Shown here in pieces: positions 9,262 through 18,698 of a DNA stretch of 64,000 nucleotides. The notes under the pieces were generated by a model. That model made no database searches. It was given only the letters and a program-made list of their open reading frames with translations, and was not told the DNA's origin. How positions within the stretch are numbered: position 1 is the first letter of the stretch; every line of letters starts with the position of its first letter. The position numbers and the translations under genes are program-made. This DNA is from JAEYFP01 sp964579795 (lineage in GTDB: Bacteria > Bacillota > Clostridia > Lachnospirales > Lachnospiraceae), in contig CAZOHM010000004.1 in NCBI GenBank assembly GCA_964579795.1, positions 44,315-108,314 on the forward strand, in the 5' to 3' direction.

Positions 9262-10098
9262 CTATTTCATAGCCTCTACACAATTATGCATCAGCATTGC
9301 AATTGTCATTGGACCAACTCCACCCGGTACTGGAGTTATAGCACTGCATTTACTTTCTACTTCAGTAAAATCCACATCTCCACACAACTTTCCGTTTTCC
9401 ATACGATGAATTCCAACATCAATTACTACAGCACCATCCTTGATATAATCCTTCGTAATCATTTTCGGTTTTCCAACAGCAACAACAAGAATATCCGCAC
9501 GTTTACAAATTTCCTGCAGATTTTTCGTTCTGGAATGTGCGATTGTAACTGTACCATTTTCACGAAGCAATAATAACGCCATTGGTTTTCCAACTATGTT
9601 GCTTCTTCCCACAACTACACATTCTTTTCCTGAAATTTCTATGTCCGAATATTTCAAAAGTTTTATAATACCAGCCGGTGTACAGGACACAAAGCCCTTT
9701 TCTCCAATACATAATGCACCGACAGACATCGGATGAAATCCATCTACATCCTTTAGGGGACTAATTCGCCTAATGACAGTATCTTCATCAATCTGTTTCG
9801 GAACAGGAAGCTGTACTAATATTCCCGTTACTTTCTCATCCTCATTCAGCTTATCAATCAGATTCAGCAATTCTTCCTGACTTGTATCTTCTGGAAGTTC
9901 ATATGCCAATGAATGAATACCGATATATTCACAAGCTTTCTTTTTATTATTTACATAAACACTGGATGCGGGATCATTTCCCACCTGAACAACTGCCAAT
10001 GTAGCTTGTTTTCCCTGTTGCATTTTTTCCTGAACAGACTGCTTCAGCTCATCTTTAATTTTCTGTGAAATCATTTTTCCATCAATTAGTTTTGTCAT
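9262..10098 (-). CDS. folD: Bifunctional methylene-THF dehydrogenase/cyclohydrolase FolD
   Basis: FolD interconverts 5,10-methylene-, 5,10-methenyl- and 10-formyl-tetrahydrofolate using NADP+, supplying one-carbon units for purines and other products. The catalytic YVNNKKKACEYIG segment, the QLPVPKQID motif, DVDGFHPMSVG and VVGRSNIVGKPMALLLL are all recognisable, as is the C-terminal TPVPGGVGPMTIAMLM. At 278 residues it is full length. GGAAGGG lies upstream of the ATG. It follows fhs by 18 bases, so the two consecutive steps of the one-carbon pathway are encoded together. Confidence 0.97.
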   Translation of the reverse strand: MTKLIDGKMISQKIKDELKQSVQEKMQQGKQATLAVVQVGNDPASSVYVNNKKKACEYIGIHSLAYELPEDTSQEELLNLIDKLNEDEKVTGILVQLPVPKQIDEDTVIRRISPLKDVDGFHPMSVGALCIGEKGFVSCTPAGIIKLLKYSDIEISGKECVVVGRSNIVGKPMALLLLRENGTVTIAHSRTKNLQEICKRADILVVAVGKPKMITKDYIKDGAVVIDVGIHRMENGKLCGDVDFTEVESKCSAITPVPGGVGPMTIAMLMHNCVEAMK

Positions 10099-10116
10099 AA
10101 CTTTTCTACCCTTCCA

Positions 10117-11790
10117 CTAAAACAATCCAATTATTTTTCCGGTTTTCTCATCAACATCAATTCCATATGCTGCAGGCACTTTTGGTAATCCCGGCATAGT
10201 CATAATATTACCCGTAATTGCAACAATAAAACCAGCTCCTGCTGATACATATAGTTCTCTGATTGTCATTTCAAATCCACTTGGTCTTCCAAGAAGCTTC
10301 GGATTGTCTGACAACGAATACTGTGTTTTTGCCATACAGATTGGCAGCTCATTAAACCCAAGCCTTGTCAACCTTTCTATCTCGGCCTGTGCTGCAGCTG
10401 AATAACTGACTGATGCTGCACCATATATTTCTTTTGCAATTTTCTCAATCTTTTCTTTAATAGATAATTGTAACTCATATATCGGTTGAAAATGACTTTC
10501 CTTATGCTTTAGGGTATCCATAACCTTCTTTGCCAGTTCTAAACCACCTGCACCACCAAGCTCCCATACTCTTGATAATGCAAACTCGCAATGACGTTCC
10601 TTACAGAATTGTTCAATATAATCCAGTTCTGCTGCAGTGTCTGAAACAAATGAATTGAGTGTTACTACAACCGGCACGCCAAATCTCTGCAAATTTTCTA
10701 TATGTTTCTCTAAATTAACAATACCGGCCTTTAATGCCTGCATGTTTTCACTTCCAAGATCATCTTTTGACACGCCTCCATTGTATTTAAGCGCTCGTAC
10801 AGTAGCGACAAGCACAACTGCATCCGGTTTCAATCCAGCCATTCTGCATTTGATATCAAAAAACTTTTCAGCTCCAAGATCCGCACCAAATCCAGCTTCT
10901 GTAATTACGTAGTCTGCCATTTTCAAAGCCGCCTTCGTCGCACGGACACTGTTGCAACCATGAGCTATATTGGCAAACGGTCCTCCATGTACAAGAACAG
11001 GCGTATGCTCCAGTGTTTGAACAAGATTAGGTTTCATGGCATCTTTTAAAAGTGCAGTCATCGCTCCAACTGCATGCACATCCTTGGCAGTAACCGGCTG
11101 GCCATCCAAATCATATGCCACAACCATTCTAGAAAGTCTCTTCTTTAAGTCACTAATATTCTCTGCAAGACATAATACAGCCATAATTTCAGAAGCAACT
11201 GTTATGATAAAATGATCTTCTCTAACAAATCCATCTGTTTTTGCACCAAGTCCAACAACAATATTTCTCAAAACCCGGTCATTCATATCTTCACAGCGCT
11301 TCCATACAATACTCCTTGTATCTATTCTGCATGCATTACCCTGTTGAATATGATTGTCCAAAAGTGCTGCTAATAGATTATTAGCTGATGTAATCGCATG
11401 AAAATCTCCTGTAAAATGCAGATTCAATTCCTCCATTGGTACAACCTGTGCATATCCTCCTCCAGCTGCACCACCCTTCATTCCAAAACAAGGACCAAGA
11501 GATGGTTCTCGTAAAGCAAGTATTGCCTTCTCTCCTATTTTAGCAAATGCCTGAGCAAGTCCAATACTAGTTGTTGTCTTTCCTTCTCCTGCAGGTGTTG
11601 GATTGACTGCTGTAACCAGAATCAGCTTTCCGTCTGCCCTATTCTGCAATTTATCAAGATATTCTTCTGATAGCTTTGCCTTATATTTTCCATACAGTTC
11701 TAAATCATCTTCTTGTAAACCAATGTTTTCTGCGATTTCTTTAATTGGAAGTAATACTGCCTCCTGTGCTATCTGAATATCAGTTTTCAT
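10117..11790 (-). CDS. fhs: Formate-tetrahydrofolate ligase
   Basis: Fhs makes 10-formyl-tetrahydrofolate from formate, ATP and THF, giving anaerobes a one-carbon entry from formate. The P-loop is seen in TPAGEGKTTTSIGLAQ near residue 65, followed by the strongly conserved LREPSLGPCFGMKGGAAGGG stretch. The length of 557 residues is normal. AGGTGGGCAA precedes the ATG. The gene lies 18 bases upstream of folD and 18 bases downstream of ftsK. With no other Wood-Ljungdahl genes in view, a biosynthetic role is the safer reading. Confidence 0.97.
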   Translation of the reverse strand: MKTDIQIAQEAVLLPIKEIAENIGLQEDDLELYGKYKAKLSEEYLDKLQNRADGKLILVTAVNPTPAGEGKTTTSIGLAQAFAKIGEKAILALREPSLGPCFGMKGGAAGGGYAQVVPMEELNLHFTGDFHAITSANNLLAALLDNHIQQGNACRIDTRSIVWKRCEDMNDRVLRNIVVGLGAKTDGFVREDHFIITVASEIMAVLCLAENISDLKKRLSRMVVAYDLDGQPVTAKDVHAVGAMTALLKDAMKPNLVQTLEHTPVLVHGGPFANIAHGCNSVRATKAALKMADYVITEAGFGADLGAEKFFDIKCRMAGLKPDAVVLVATVRALKYNGGVSKDDLGSENMQALKAGIVNLEKHIENLQRFGVPVVVTLNSFVSDTAAELDYIEQFCKERHCEFALSRVWELGGAGGLELAKKVMDTLKHKESHFQPIYELQLSIKEKIEKIAKEIYGAASVSYSAAAQAEIERLTRLGFNELPICMAKTQYSLSDNPKLLGRPSGFEMTIRELYVSAGAGFIVAITGNIMTMPGLPKVPAAYGIDVDEKTGKIIGLF

Positions 11791-11808
11791 TTGCCCACCT
11801 CATTTTTT

Positions 11809-14412
11809 TTATAAAGATTCTTCTATAAATGCCTCAAACTGTTCTTGACTCATTAAGATTTTGCGTGGCTTTGTTCCTTCTTCTTCACCAACAATACCTG
11901 CATCTGCTAGCTGATCCATAATTCTTGCTGCTCTGTTGAACCCAATCTTAAATACTCTTTGCAGCATGCCAATGGAAGCTTTATCCTTTTCAATAATAAA
12001 CTTTGCCGCATCAACAAAGTATTGGTCTCTATCAGAGCCCTGATCAGTATCCATAGCAGATGCCGTCTCTGTAGAAGCAATTTTTTCTTCAATTTCTGTA
12101 CTGTATACATGTCCCTGCGAATTTTTCTTCAGGAATTCAACAATATCCGATACCTCTTGATCTGATACAAAAGCACCTTGTAATCTTGCCGGCTTTGCAT
12201 AACCCTGCGGATAGAAAAGCATATCACCTTTTCCTAACAGTTTTTCTGCGCCACCATTATCTAAAATCGTTCTGGAGTCAACCGCACTGGACACACTAAA
12301 TGCAATTCTGCTTGGCATATTTGCCTTTATTAATCCGGTAATTACATCTACTGACGGTCTTTGTGTAGCAATAATCAAATGAATTCCTGCTGCTCTTGCA
12401 AGCTGCGCCAATCGGCAAATTGATTCTTCAACTTCTTTGGCAGCAACCATCATTAAATCAGCTAACTCATCTACAATAATTACAACCTGCGGCAGTTTTT
12501 TTGGTCTCTCTTCCTCTGCAACATCATTAAAGGCTGTCTCAACTTTCTTATTATACCCCTTTAGATCCCTGACACCAAACTCTGCAAATCTGTTATATCT
12601 GTCAGTCATTTCACTGACTCCCCAGTGAAGTGCTGCCGCTGCCTTTTTTGGATCTGTTACAACAGGAACCATTAGATGCGGAATTCCGTTATATACACTT
12701 AACTCCACAACTTTTGGATCAATCATAATCAGTTTCACATCATCCGGATGAGCCTTATATAAAATGCTCATTATTAATGTATTAATACAAACAGACTTTC
12801 CTGAACCTGTTGCACCGGCAATTAGCAAATGTGGCATTTTTGCTATATCTGTTACAACAGTTTGTCCACCAATATCTTTACCAACTGCGAAGCTTATCTT
12901 TGATTGCGCTTTTTCAAACTCAGGACTTTCAATCAAGTCCCGAAATACAACTGTGCTGTTCTCTTTATTCGGTATTTCAATTCCAACTGCTGCTTTACCC
13001 GGAATTGGTGCTTCTATTCTTATATCAGTAGCAGCCATATTCAACTTGATATCATCTGTCAACCCTACAATTTTATTGACTTTAACCCCCTGCTCCGGCT
13101 GCATCTCATATCTTGTAACTGTAGGTCCCTGACTGATATCAGTTATTGTCACATGTACGCCAAAATTATTAAGTGTTTGTTGTAATTTAGCTGCATTTTC
13201 CTTTAATTGCTTTGTCGAATCAACATTGGCTTTAGACGAACCCTTTTGTAATAGCTTAATTGGTGGAAATTTATAGATTCCATGATAGCCCGCTTCTGAA
13301 TGTATACTATTATGCATTTCACTTTTTTTAGGAACTGCCACAGCTGTACGTTCTTTTGCATCTGTCTCCTGTGTCATTTTCACGGCAGTCTTTTTGGAAG
13401 CTTGCTGTACCGGTCTTGCACCATCTCCAAAAAGTGGTATGCCCTCACTAAATGCAATCCTTTCAGATGCCTTCACCATCGTATCTGTCTGTTCAATCAG
13501 CTTGTCCTCTAAGTCAGGAATCGGATCTTCATTCGGCAATTCCTCATTAACAGAAATATTATGTGCAGTTCTGATAGTGACATGCTCAAAATCAATTTCC
13601 GGCAGCTCACCTTCCATCGTAATTTCATGTATATCATCCGTCTTCTTATTCTTTTTAGACAATCTGGTATCCGCCATAACTCCGGAAACCTTCTTTTCAC
13701 TTCGTAAAATACGCTCTTCGTGTTCTGCTTCATCCATCCTTTTTCGTTCGTCACGAAGTCTCTTTTGCTCCTCAAATCGAAGTTCTCTCTCTCTTTCCCG
13801 CTCTTCACGCAACTCTCTTCTTCTTGCTGCGTCATCACGTGCACTGTTATATATTGTTGTACTACCCTTTTTCACACCATTAAAAAAAGATTTCTCTGTA
13901 ATTAACACAACCGAAACAACTGTAAGTACAATCATCACAATATATGTTCCAACAATTCCAATACATTTACATAACATAAAAGACAGTGCGCCACCGAAAA
14001 ACCCACCGCCTTTTTTTTCTGTACTGGACAGCACATAATATCCTCCAATATTATCTACCACCGCATCTTTGCAAAAAAGAAGCTGTGAAAATGCACATAA
14101 TAGTAAAATCAGTACAATTGCTGCACTGATTTTAACAACTGCAACTGGTGCTCCTCGATTCGACAAATAAAACGCTGATGCCAGAAACAAAACTATCGGT
14201 ACAATATAGGATACAATTCCAAATAAACCAAACATAACACTGCTGACAACTTGTCCAAAACTGCCAATTAAATTTAGATTACTAAGAAATAACAGTACTG
14301 CTGTTGCAAGTACTAAAAGAAGTACAACCTCATCATATAATCCATTATTCTGTGGCTTTACATTCTTTTTTTTTGCAGACCCTCGTTTTCTGCCTTTTGA
14401 CCCCGTAGACAT
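11809..14412 (-). CDS. DNA translocase FtsK/SpoIIIE
   Basis: A septum-anchored DNA pump that clears chromosome ends from the division plane; SpoIIIE homologues also move DNA into the forespore. I start it at MSTGSKGRKRG because GGAGG sits 7 bases upstream. Four to five membrane segments occupy about residues 30-190, followed by a very basic and acidic coiled linker (REERERERELRFEEQKR) to about 330. The alpha/beta motor follows with Walker A GATGSGKS and the LIMIDPKVVELSVYNGIPHL block, and the C-terminal winged-helix gamma domain begins near YFVDAAKFIIEKDKASIGML. At 867 residues it is full length. FtsK and SpoIIIE cannot be told apart from sequence here. Confidence 0.95.
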   Translation of the reverse strand: MSTGSKGRKRGSAKKKNVKPQNNGLYDEVVLLLVLATAVLLFLSNLNLIGSFGQVVSSVMFGLFGIVSYIVPIVLFLASAFYLSNRGAPVAVVKISAAIVLILLLCAFSQLLFCKDAVVDNIGGYYVLSSTEKKGGGFFGGALSFMLCKCIGIVGTYIVMIVLTVVSVVLITEKSFFNGVKKGSTTIYNSARDDAARRRELREERERERELRFEEQKRLRDERKRMDEAEHEERILRSEKKVSGVMADTRLSKKNKKTDDIHEITMEGELPEIDFEHVTIRTAHNISVNEELPNEDPIPDLEDKLIEQTDTMVKASERIAFSEGIPLFGDGARPVQQASKKTAVKMTQETDAKERTAVAVPKKSEMHNSIHSEAGYHGIYKFPPIKLLQKGSSKANVDSTKQLKENAAKLQQTLNNFGVHVTITDISQGPTVTRYEMQPEQGVKVNKIVGLTDDIKLNMAATDIRIEAPIPGKAAVGIEIPNKENSTVVFRDLIESPEFEKAQSKISFAVGKDIGGQTVVTDIAKMPHLLIAGATGSGKSVCINTLIMSILYKAHPDDVKLIMIDPKVVELSVYNGIPHLMVPVVTDPKKAAAALHWGVSEMTDRYNRFAEFGVRDLKGYNKKVETAFNDVAEEERPKKLPQVVIIVDELADLMMVAAKEVEESICRLAQLARAAGIHLIIATQRPSVDVITGLIKANMPSRIAFSVSSAVDSRTILDNGGAEKLLGKGDMLFYPQGYAKPARLQGAFVSDQEVSDIVEFLKKNSQGHVYSTEIEEKIASTETASAMDTDQGSDRDQYFVDAAKFIIEKDKASIGMLQRVFKIGFNRAARIMDQLADAGIVGEEEGTKPRKILMSQEQFEAFIEESL

Positions 14413-14474
14413 GCTCATCCCTCCATATGTATACTGTAATAACAAAAGATGCCCCTTTTACATCTTCTATTAAT

Positions 14475-15353
14475 TTATAGTAGAATCAAATATGCAATAA
14501 CTGATACTGCACCAATTCCCATACAATAAAATGCAAAAAACTTAAAATATCTATTCTGCACTATTTTAATCATAATTCGAACAGCAGCATAACCAACTGC
14601 TGCAGCAAAAATCATCCCAATAATATAGGAAATCAATTCTCCGGATTCTAATTGAATTTCACCAAAATCCTTTAATTCAAGCACCATAGCACCGAGAATT
14701 GCCGGCATAGACATAATAAATGAATACTTAACTGCAAATCTTCTGTCAAATCCACACAAAAGACATGCTGTTATTGTAGTTCCGGATCTGGACAGACCAG
14801 GAAGTGTTGCGATTCCCTGTGCCGTACCAATGGCGAACGCATCTCCATAATTGGCATCCTTAGGTTTCTTTCTGCCATCCTCAAGAAAATCCGATATCAA
14901 GAGAATAATTCCTGTTCCAAGAAGACAGATTCCGGGCACAAGCAGCGTTGTACTAGCTCCCTCAATCATATCTTTCATCAAATATCCAAGAATACCGGTA
15001 GGAATAGTTGAAATAAGAAGCATAATTACAAATTTTCGATATGACGTACTGGCAAGTACTCTGTAAGGCTGTTTATGACTGGAAAACAAATTACGAAACG
15101 CCAAGCCAATGTTAACAAAAAAATCTCTTACTATTAAGAAAAAATCTACAATCAATTTTATAATATCACGATACATTACGGCAAAAACAGCAATTAATGT
15201 TGCAACATGAAGTAACACATCAAACAGAAGTCCTGTATCTGTATCTACCCCCAACAAATTTTTCATAATCGCAAGATGACCAGAACTGCTTACCGGCAGA
15301 AATTCTGTCAGTCCTTGTACGATTCCCATAATAATTGCCTGTAAGATAGACAT
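14475..15353 (-). CDS. uppP: Undecaprenyl-diphosphatase UppP (BacA)
   Basis: This membrane phosphatase converts undecaprenyl diphosphate to the monophosphate carrier used for peptidoglycan and other envelope polymers, and confers bacitracin tolerance when abundant. The two signatures are present: GLTEFLPVSSSGHL near residue 15 and TLPGLSRSGTT near 185, both contributing to the active site. About eight hydrophobic helices and 292 residues fit the family. GAGGAGGAACGCT precedes the ATG. It is read in the same direction as ftsK, 62 bases beyond. Confidence 0.96.
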   Translation of the reverse strand: MSILQAIIMGIVQGLTEFLPVSSSGHLAIMKNLLGVDTDTGLLFDVLLHVATLIAVFAVMYRDIIKLIVDFFLIVRDFFVNIGLAFRNLFSSHKQPYRVLASTSYRKFVIMLLISTIPTGILGYLMKDMIEGASTTLLVPGICLLGTGIILLISDFLEDGRKKPKDANYGDAFAIGTAQGIATLPGLSRSGTTITACLLCGFDRRFAVKYSFIMSMPAILGAMVLELKDFGEIQLESGELISYIIGMIFAAAVGYAAVRIMIKIVQNRYFKFFAFYCMGIGAVSVIAYLILL

Positions 15354-15389
15354 AGCGTTCCTCCTCTTTTCCCACGGCTTACAGCGTAC

Positions 15390-15418
15390 AGTATACCATT
15401 AAAACTGCAATTTTACAA
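15390..15418 (-). promoter_or_regulatory. Candidate sigma-A promoter for uppP
   Basis: Minus-strand TTGTAA (15413-15418), a 17-base spacer and TATACT (15390-15395) lie 37 bases upstream of the uppP ATG. The -10 box matches five of six consensus bases. Confidence 0.5.
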
Positions 15419-15464
15419 CCTTTCACGTTTCAAATCATGCCCATTCATTTCCAGTATCATTCTA

Positions 15465-16370
15465 TTATGATTTCATATGAACATCAAGTTGCTGGAAGGG
15501 AATCTCAATTTCCTTACTATCAAACTCTGTTTTTATCTTCTCTAACATTTTCCATTTAACAGGCCAGTAATCATTCGTTTTTACCCAAAATCTAATTCCG
15601 ATATCAACAGAGCTTGCATTAAGTGCACTTACAAATATAAGAATTTCTTTTCCCTGTTCAATTTTTGATTCTGCTTTGATAATCTCCATCAAAACTTGTT
15701 TTGCTTTACTAATATCTGCCGTATATGATATCCCTACAACCAATTCCATTCTTCTCTCATCCATACAGGTTGTATTTACAATGGTGGTATTTGCCAGGGA
15801 ACCATTTGGAACAACTACAATTCTATTATCTATCGTATGCAGCTTTGTATAAAATAGACCTATTTCAAATACAGTACCTTCATTTTTCCCTGTTCCTTCA
15901 ATGATATAATCTCCAACACGAAATGTTTTAGAAATCAGAATCAGCACACCACCGGCAAAATTCGAAAGACTGCCTTGAAATGACAAGCCAATTGTCAATG
16001 CAACTGAGCCCATCAAAGCAACAATTGACGCCGCATCCACACCAAAATTTCCCGCAAGTAACACAATCAAAACAACATACAGTACTACTTTCAAACATGA
16101 ATCAATGAAATGCACGCTACCTGCTTCAATTGCCGCCTTTTTCATGGAACGCTTAATAATATTTCTTATCAGACGTATTACTTGTGTTCCTATGAGAAAA
16201 AGTAAAGCAACAACAAGTATTCTCATCCCAAGATTCAGTAATTTCTCCGGCATGGTCATCATATATGTTTCAAATGCACTGATTTTCTTTTCATCTATCA
16301 TTGGCTCACCAGACAAATCGGGTACTAATCCGTCCAGCGTTTCTGCATTTATTGTAGATAATAACATCAT
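15465..16370 (-). CDS. MscS family small-conductance mechanosensitive channel
   Basis: A membrane channel that opens under osmotic downshock to release solutes. After a hydrophilic start, three hydrophobic segments occupy about residues 45-165, ending in the pore-lining helix and the beta-domain entry IGLSFQGSLSNFAGGVLILI, the hallmark of MscS. The beta domain (FRVGDYIIEGTGKNEGTVFEIGLFYTKL) and a C-terminal alpha/beta domain follow. It is 301 residues, similar to short MscS proteins. The ATG is 4 bases past the glgB stop, and the GGAG within the glgB end is the likely ribosome site. Confidence 0.93.
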   Translation of the reverse strand: MMLLSTINAETLDGLVPDLSGEPMIDEKKISAFETYMMTMPEKLLNLGMRILVVALLFLIGTQVIRLIRNIIKRSMKKAAIEAGSVHFIDSCLKVVLYVVLIVLLAGNFGVDAASIVALMGSVALTIGLSFQGSLSNFAGGVLILISKTFRVGDYIIEGTGKNEGTVFEIGLFYTKLHTIDNRIVVVPNGSLANTTIVNTTCMDERRMELVVGISYTADISKAKQVLMEIIKAESKIEQGKEILIFVSALNASSVDIGIRFWVKTNDYWPVKWKMLEKIKTEFDSKEIEIPFQQLDVHMKS

Positions 16371-16373
16371 TTA

Positions 16374-18689
16374 TTAAAGTCTCCTTTCTTCTTTCTGATA
16401 TTTCTTTTCAAGAACCTTTTTTAAGTTTTTCTTCTTCGCACCTGATTTTTTATTTTCAGATAGTGTCGTTTCTTCATCTATTTCCGTGCATTTGAAAACA
16501 AGAACAGAAAGAGGTGCAATCTTTATTCTAATGGAATATTCTCTTGCATCACATTCATCTTTCTTTGCCAGCTTCACACGCGGGTTAATAAATCCACTGC
16601 CTCCAAATATTTCTGCATCAGAATTAAATATTTCTTTATACTTTCCGTTCATTGGTACACCGATTTTATACTGTTCTCTTGATGCGTTTGCAAAGTTGCA
16701 TAGCACAATCAGCTTCTCACCAGCTGTTGATTTTCTCATAAATACAATGATTGTTTCATTGGCAGAGATATTGTTAATCCATTCAAATCCATCACTGTAT
16801 TGATCCATTTCATACAAGGCTGGCTGTTCTCTGTAAAGCTTTAAAAGTGCTTTCATATATGTTTGAAACTGTGCATGCTCTTCATATTGAAGTAAATTCC
16901 ATTCTATTCCACGTTCTTCATTCCACTCATCAAACTCAGCAATATCCTGTCCCATAAAAGACAACTTTTTTCCGGGATGCGTCATCAAATATCCATACGC
17001 AGCGCGCAGATTTGCAAACTGTTCCCTGCGTTCTCCCGGCATTTTCCCAATCATTGATGCCTTTCCATGAACAACCTCATCATGAGAAAATACAAGCATA
17101 AACTTTTCGCTGTATGCGTAAATCATACTAAATGTCAACTCTCCGTAATGATGAGCTCTAAAATACGGATCATAACGCATAAATCCAAGGAAATCGTTCA
17201 TCCATCCCATATTCCATTTATAATCAAAACCGAGTCCTCCCTCATCCAGTCTGCCTGTTACCTGAGGCCATGCCGTGGATTCCTCCGCAATGATGATTGC
17301 ATTACTTCCTGATCTTTTATTAACAGAATTAAGATGTTTTAAAAGCTCAACTGCGTCCAGATTCTCATTGCCACCATAAATATTAGCAATCCATTCTCCA
17401 TCATTTTTCCCATAATCCAGATAAAGCATAGATGCAACTGCATCAATACGAATTCCATCTGCATGATAACGGTTAATCCAATACAATGCATTGGCAATCA
17501 AATAGTTCTTCACCTGTGGTCTTCCATAATTATAAATCAAAGTTCCCCAATGCGGATGATACCCCTGCCTTGGATCCTGGTGTTCATACAAACATGTACC
17601 ATCAAAATTTGACAATCCCTGAATATCTCTTGGAAAATGCGCGGGAACCCAATCTAAAATCACACCAATTTCTTGATTGTGCATATAGTCCATGAAATAC
17701 ATAAAATCTTCGGATGTTCCATAGCGACTGGTTGGTGCATAATATCCAATCACCTGATAGCCCCAGGAAGCATCCAATGGATGTTCCATAACAGGCATGA
17801 GCTCAATATGTGTATATCCCATTTCTTTTACATATTCTGCAATCATTGGTGCAAGTTCTCTGTATGAATAGAATTCTCTGCCATCTTCCGGTTTTCTGAA
17901 GGAACCCAAATGCAATTCATAAACAGCCATCGGCAGTTTCCCAGAATCTTCTTTTTTTCTATGCTGTATCCACTTTTCATCTGTCCATTGATAGGAATCA
18001 ATGTCTCTGACAACAGATGCAGTCCCTGGACGGAGCTCTCCTCCAAAGCCATACGGGTCAGCTTTCAAACTAAGCATACCACCCTTCAGTTTCAGCTCAT
18101 ATTTATAAATCTCTCCATCAAATACGCCCGGAATGAAAATTTCAAAAATTCCACCCTCGGCTAAACGACGCATTTGATGAACACGACCATCCCAATTGTT
18201 AAAATTTCCAACAACACTAACACGAACTGCATTTGGTGCCCATACAGCAAACGCTGTACCCTTCACACCATCCAGTTCACAAAGATGGGCACCCAGTACA
18301 TTATAAATTGTATAATGAATGCCGGCGTTAAATTTTTCGATATCCTCATCTTTTACTGTACATGGAAATCGATACGCATCTTCTACCTCAAGCACATTAT
18401 CATCCATATCTGTTACTTTATAATGATAAGATATTTTAACCTTTGTCAGAGATTTGATGAACGTTGCATAAAAGCCTGCCTCATCAGCCATTTCCATAGG
18501 ATATTCCTTTATCACATCATTCATTTTAACAATAGCAGTCACTTTTTTTACATTTGGGAAAAATGCCTGTATTAAAAATCCCCTGTTTACATAATGTGCT
18601 CCAAGAAGGCTGTGGGGCTGATCTTCCTCTGAATAGACAACAGCCTCAATTTCTGCCCAATCCATCAGCTTGTATAGTTTTTTTTCCAT
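16374..18689 (-). CDS. glgB: 1,4-alpha-glucan branching enzyme GlgB with lysine-rich tail
   Basis: GlgB cuts alpha-1,4-glucan chains and re-attaches them as alpha-1,6 branches during glycogen synthesis. It carries an N-terminal CBM48-type module (about 120-220), then the GH13 barrel with all catalytic residues in place: nucleophile Asp in DGIRIDAVASMLYLD, acid/base Glu in IIIAEESTAWP and the stabilising Asp in LVFSHDEVVHGK. At 771 residues it is longer than usual. The first 110 residues form an extra N-terminal module, and the last 28 are an unusual lysine-rich tail (SGAKKKNLKKVLEKKYQ). AGGAGCGTATA precedes the ATG. The other glycogen synthesis genes are not in the window. Confidence 0.95.
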   Translation of the reverse strand: MEKKLYKLMDWAEIEAVVYSEEDQPHSLLGAHYVNRGFLIQAFFPNVKKVTAIVKMNDVIKEYPMEMADEAGFYATFIKSLTKVKISYHYKVTDMDDNVLEVEDAYRFPCTVKDEDIEKFNAGIHYTIYNVLGAHLCELDGVKGTAFAVWAPNAVRVSVVGNFNNWDGRVHQMRRLAEGGIFEIFIPGVFDGEIYKYELKLKGGMLSLKADPYGFGGELRPGTASVVRDIDSYQWTDEKWIQHRKKEDSGKLPMAVYELHLGSFRKPEDGREFYSYRELAPMIAEYVKEMGYTHIELMPVMEHPLDASWGYQVIGYYAPTSRYGTSEDFMYFMDYMHNQEIGVILDWVPAHFPRDIQGLSNFDGTCLYEHQDPRQGYHPHWGTLIYNYGRPQVKNYLIANALYWINRYHADGIRIDAVASMLYLDYGKNDGEWIANIYGGNENLDAVELLKHLNSVNKRSGSNAIIIAEESTAWPQVTGRLDEGGLGFDYKWNMGWMNDFLGFMRYDPYFRAHHYGELTFSMIYAYSEKFMLVFSHDEVVHGKASMIGKMPGERREQFANLRAAYGYLMTHPGKKLSFMGQDIAEFDEWNEERGIEWNLLQYEEHAQFQTYMKALLKLYREQPALYEMDQYSDGFEWINNISANETIIVFMRKSTAGEKLIVLCNFANASREQYKIGVPMNGKYKEIFNSDAEIFGGSGFINPRVKLAKKDECDAREYSIRIKIAPLSVLVFKCTEIDEETTLSENKKSGAKKKNLKKVLEKKYQKEERRL

Positions 18690-18698
18690 TATACGCTC

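Noticed and set aside
18174..18575. Plus-strand 133-codon frame within glgB
   Set aside because: It is antisense to the conserved N-terminal part of the branching enzyme and its composition is that of a reversed coding strand.
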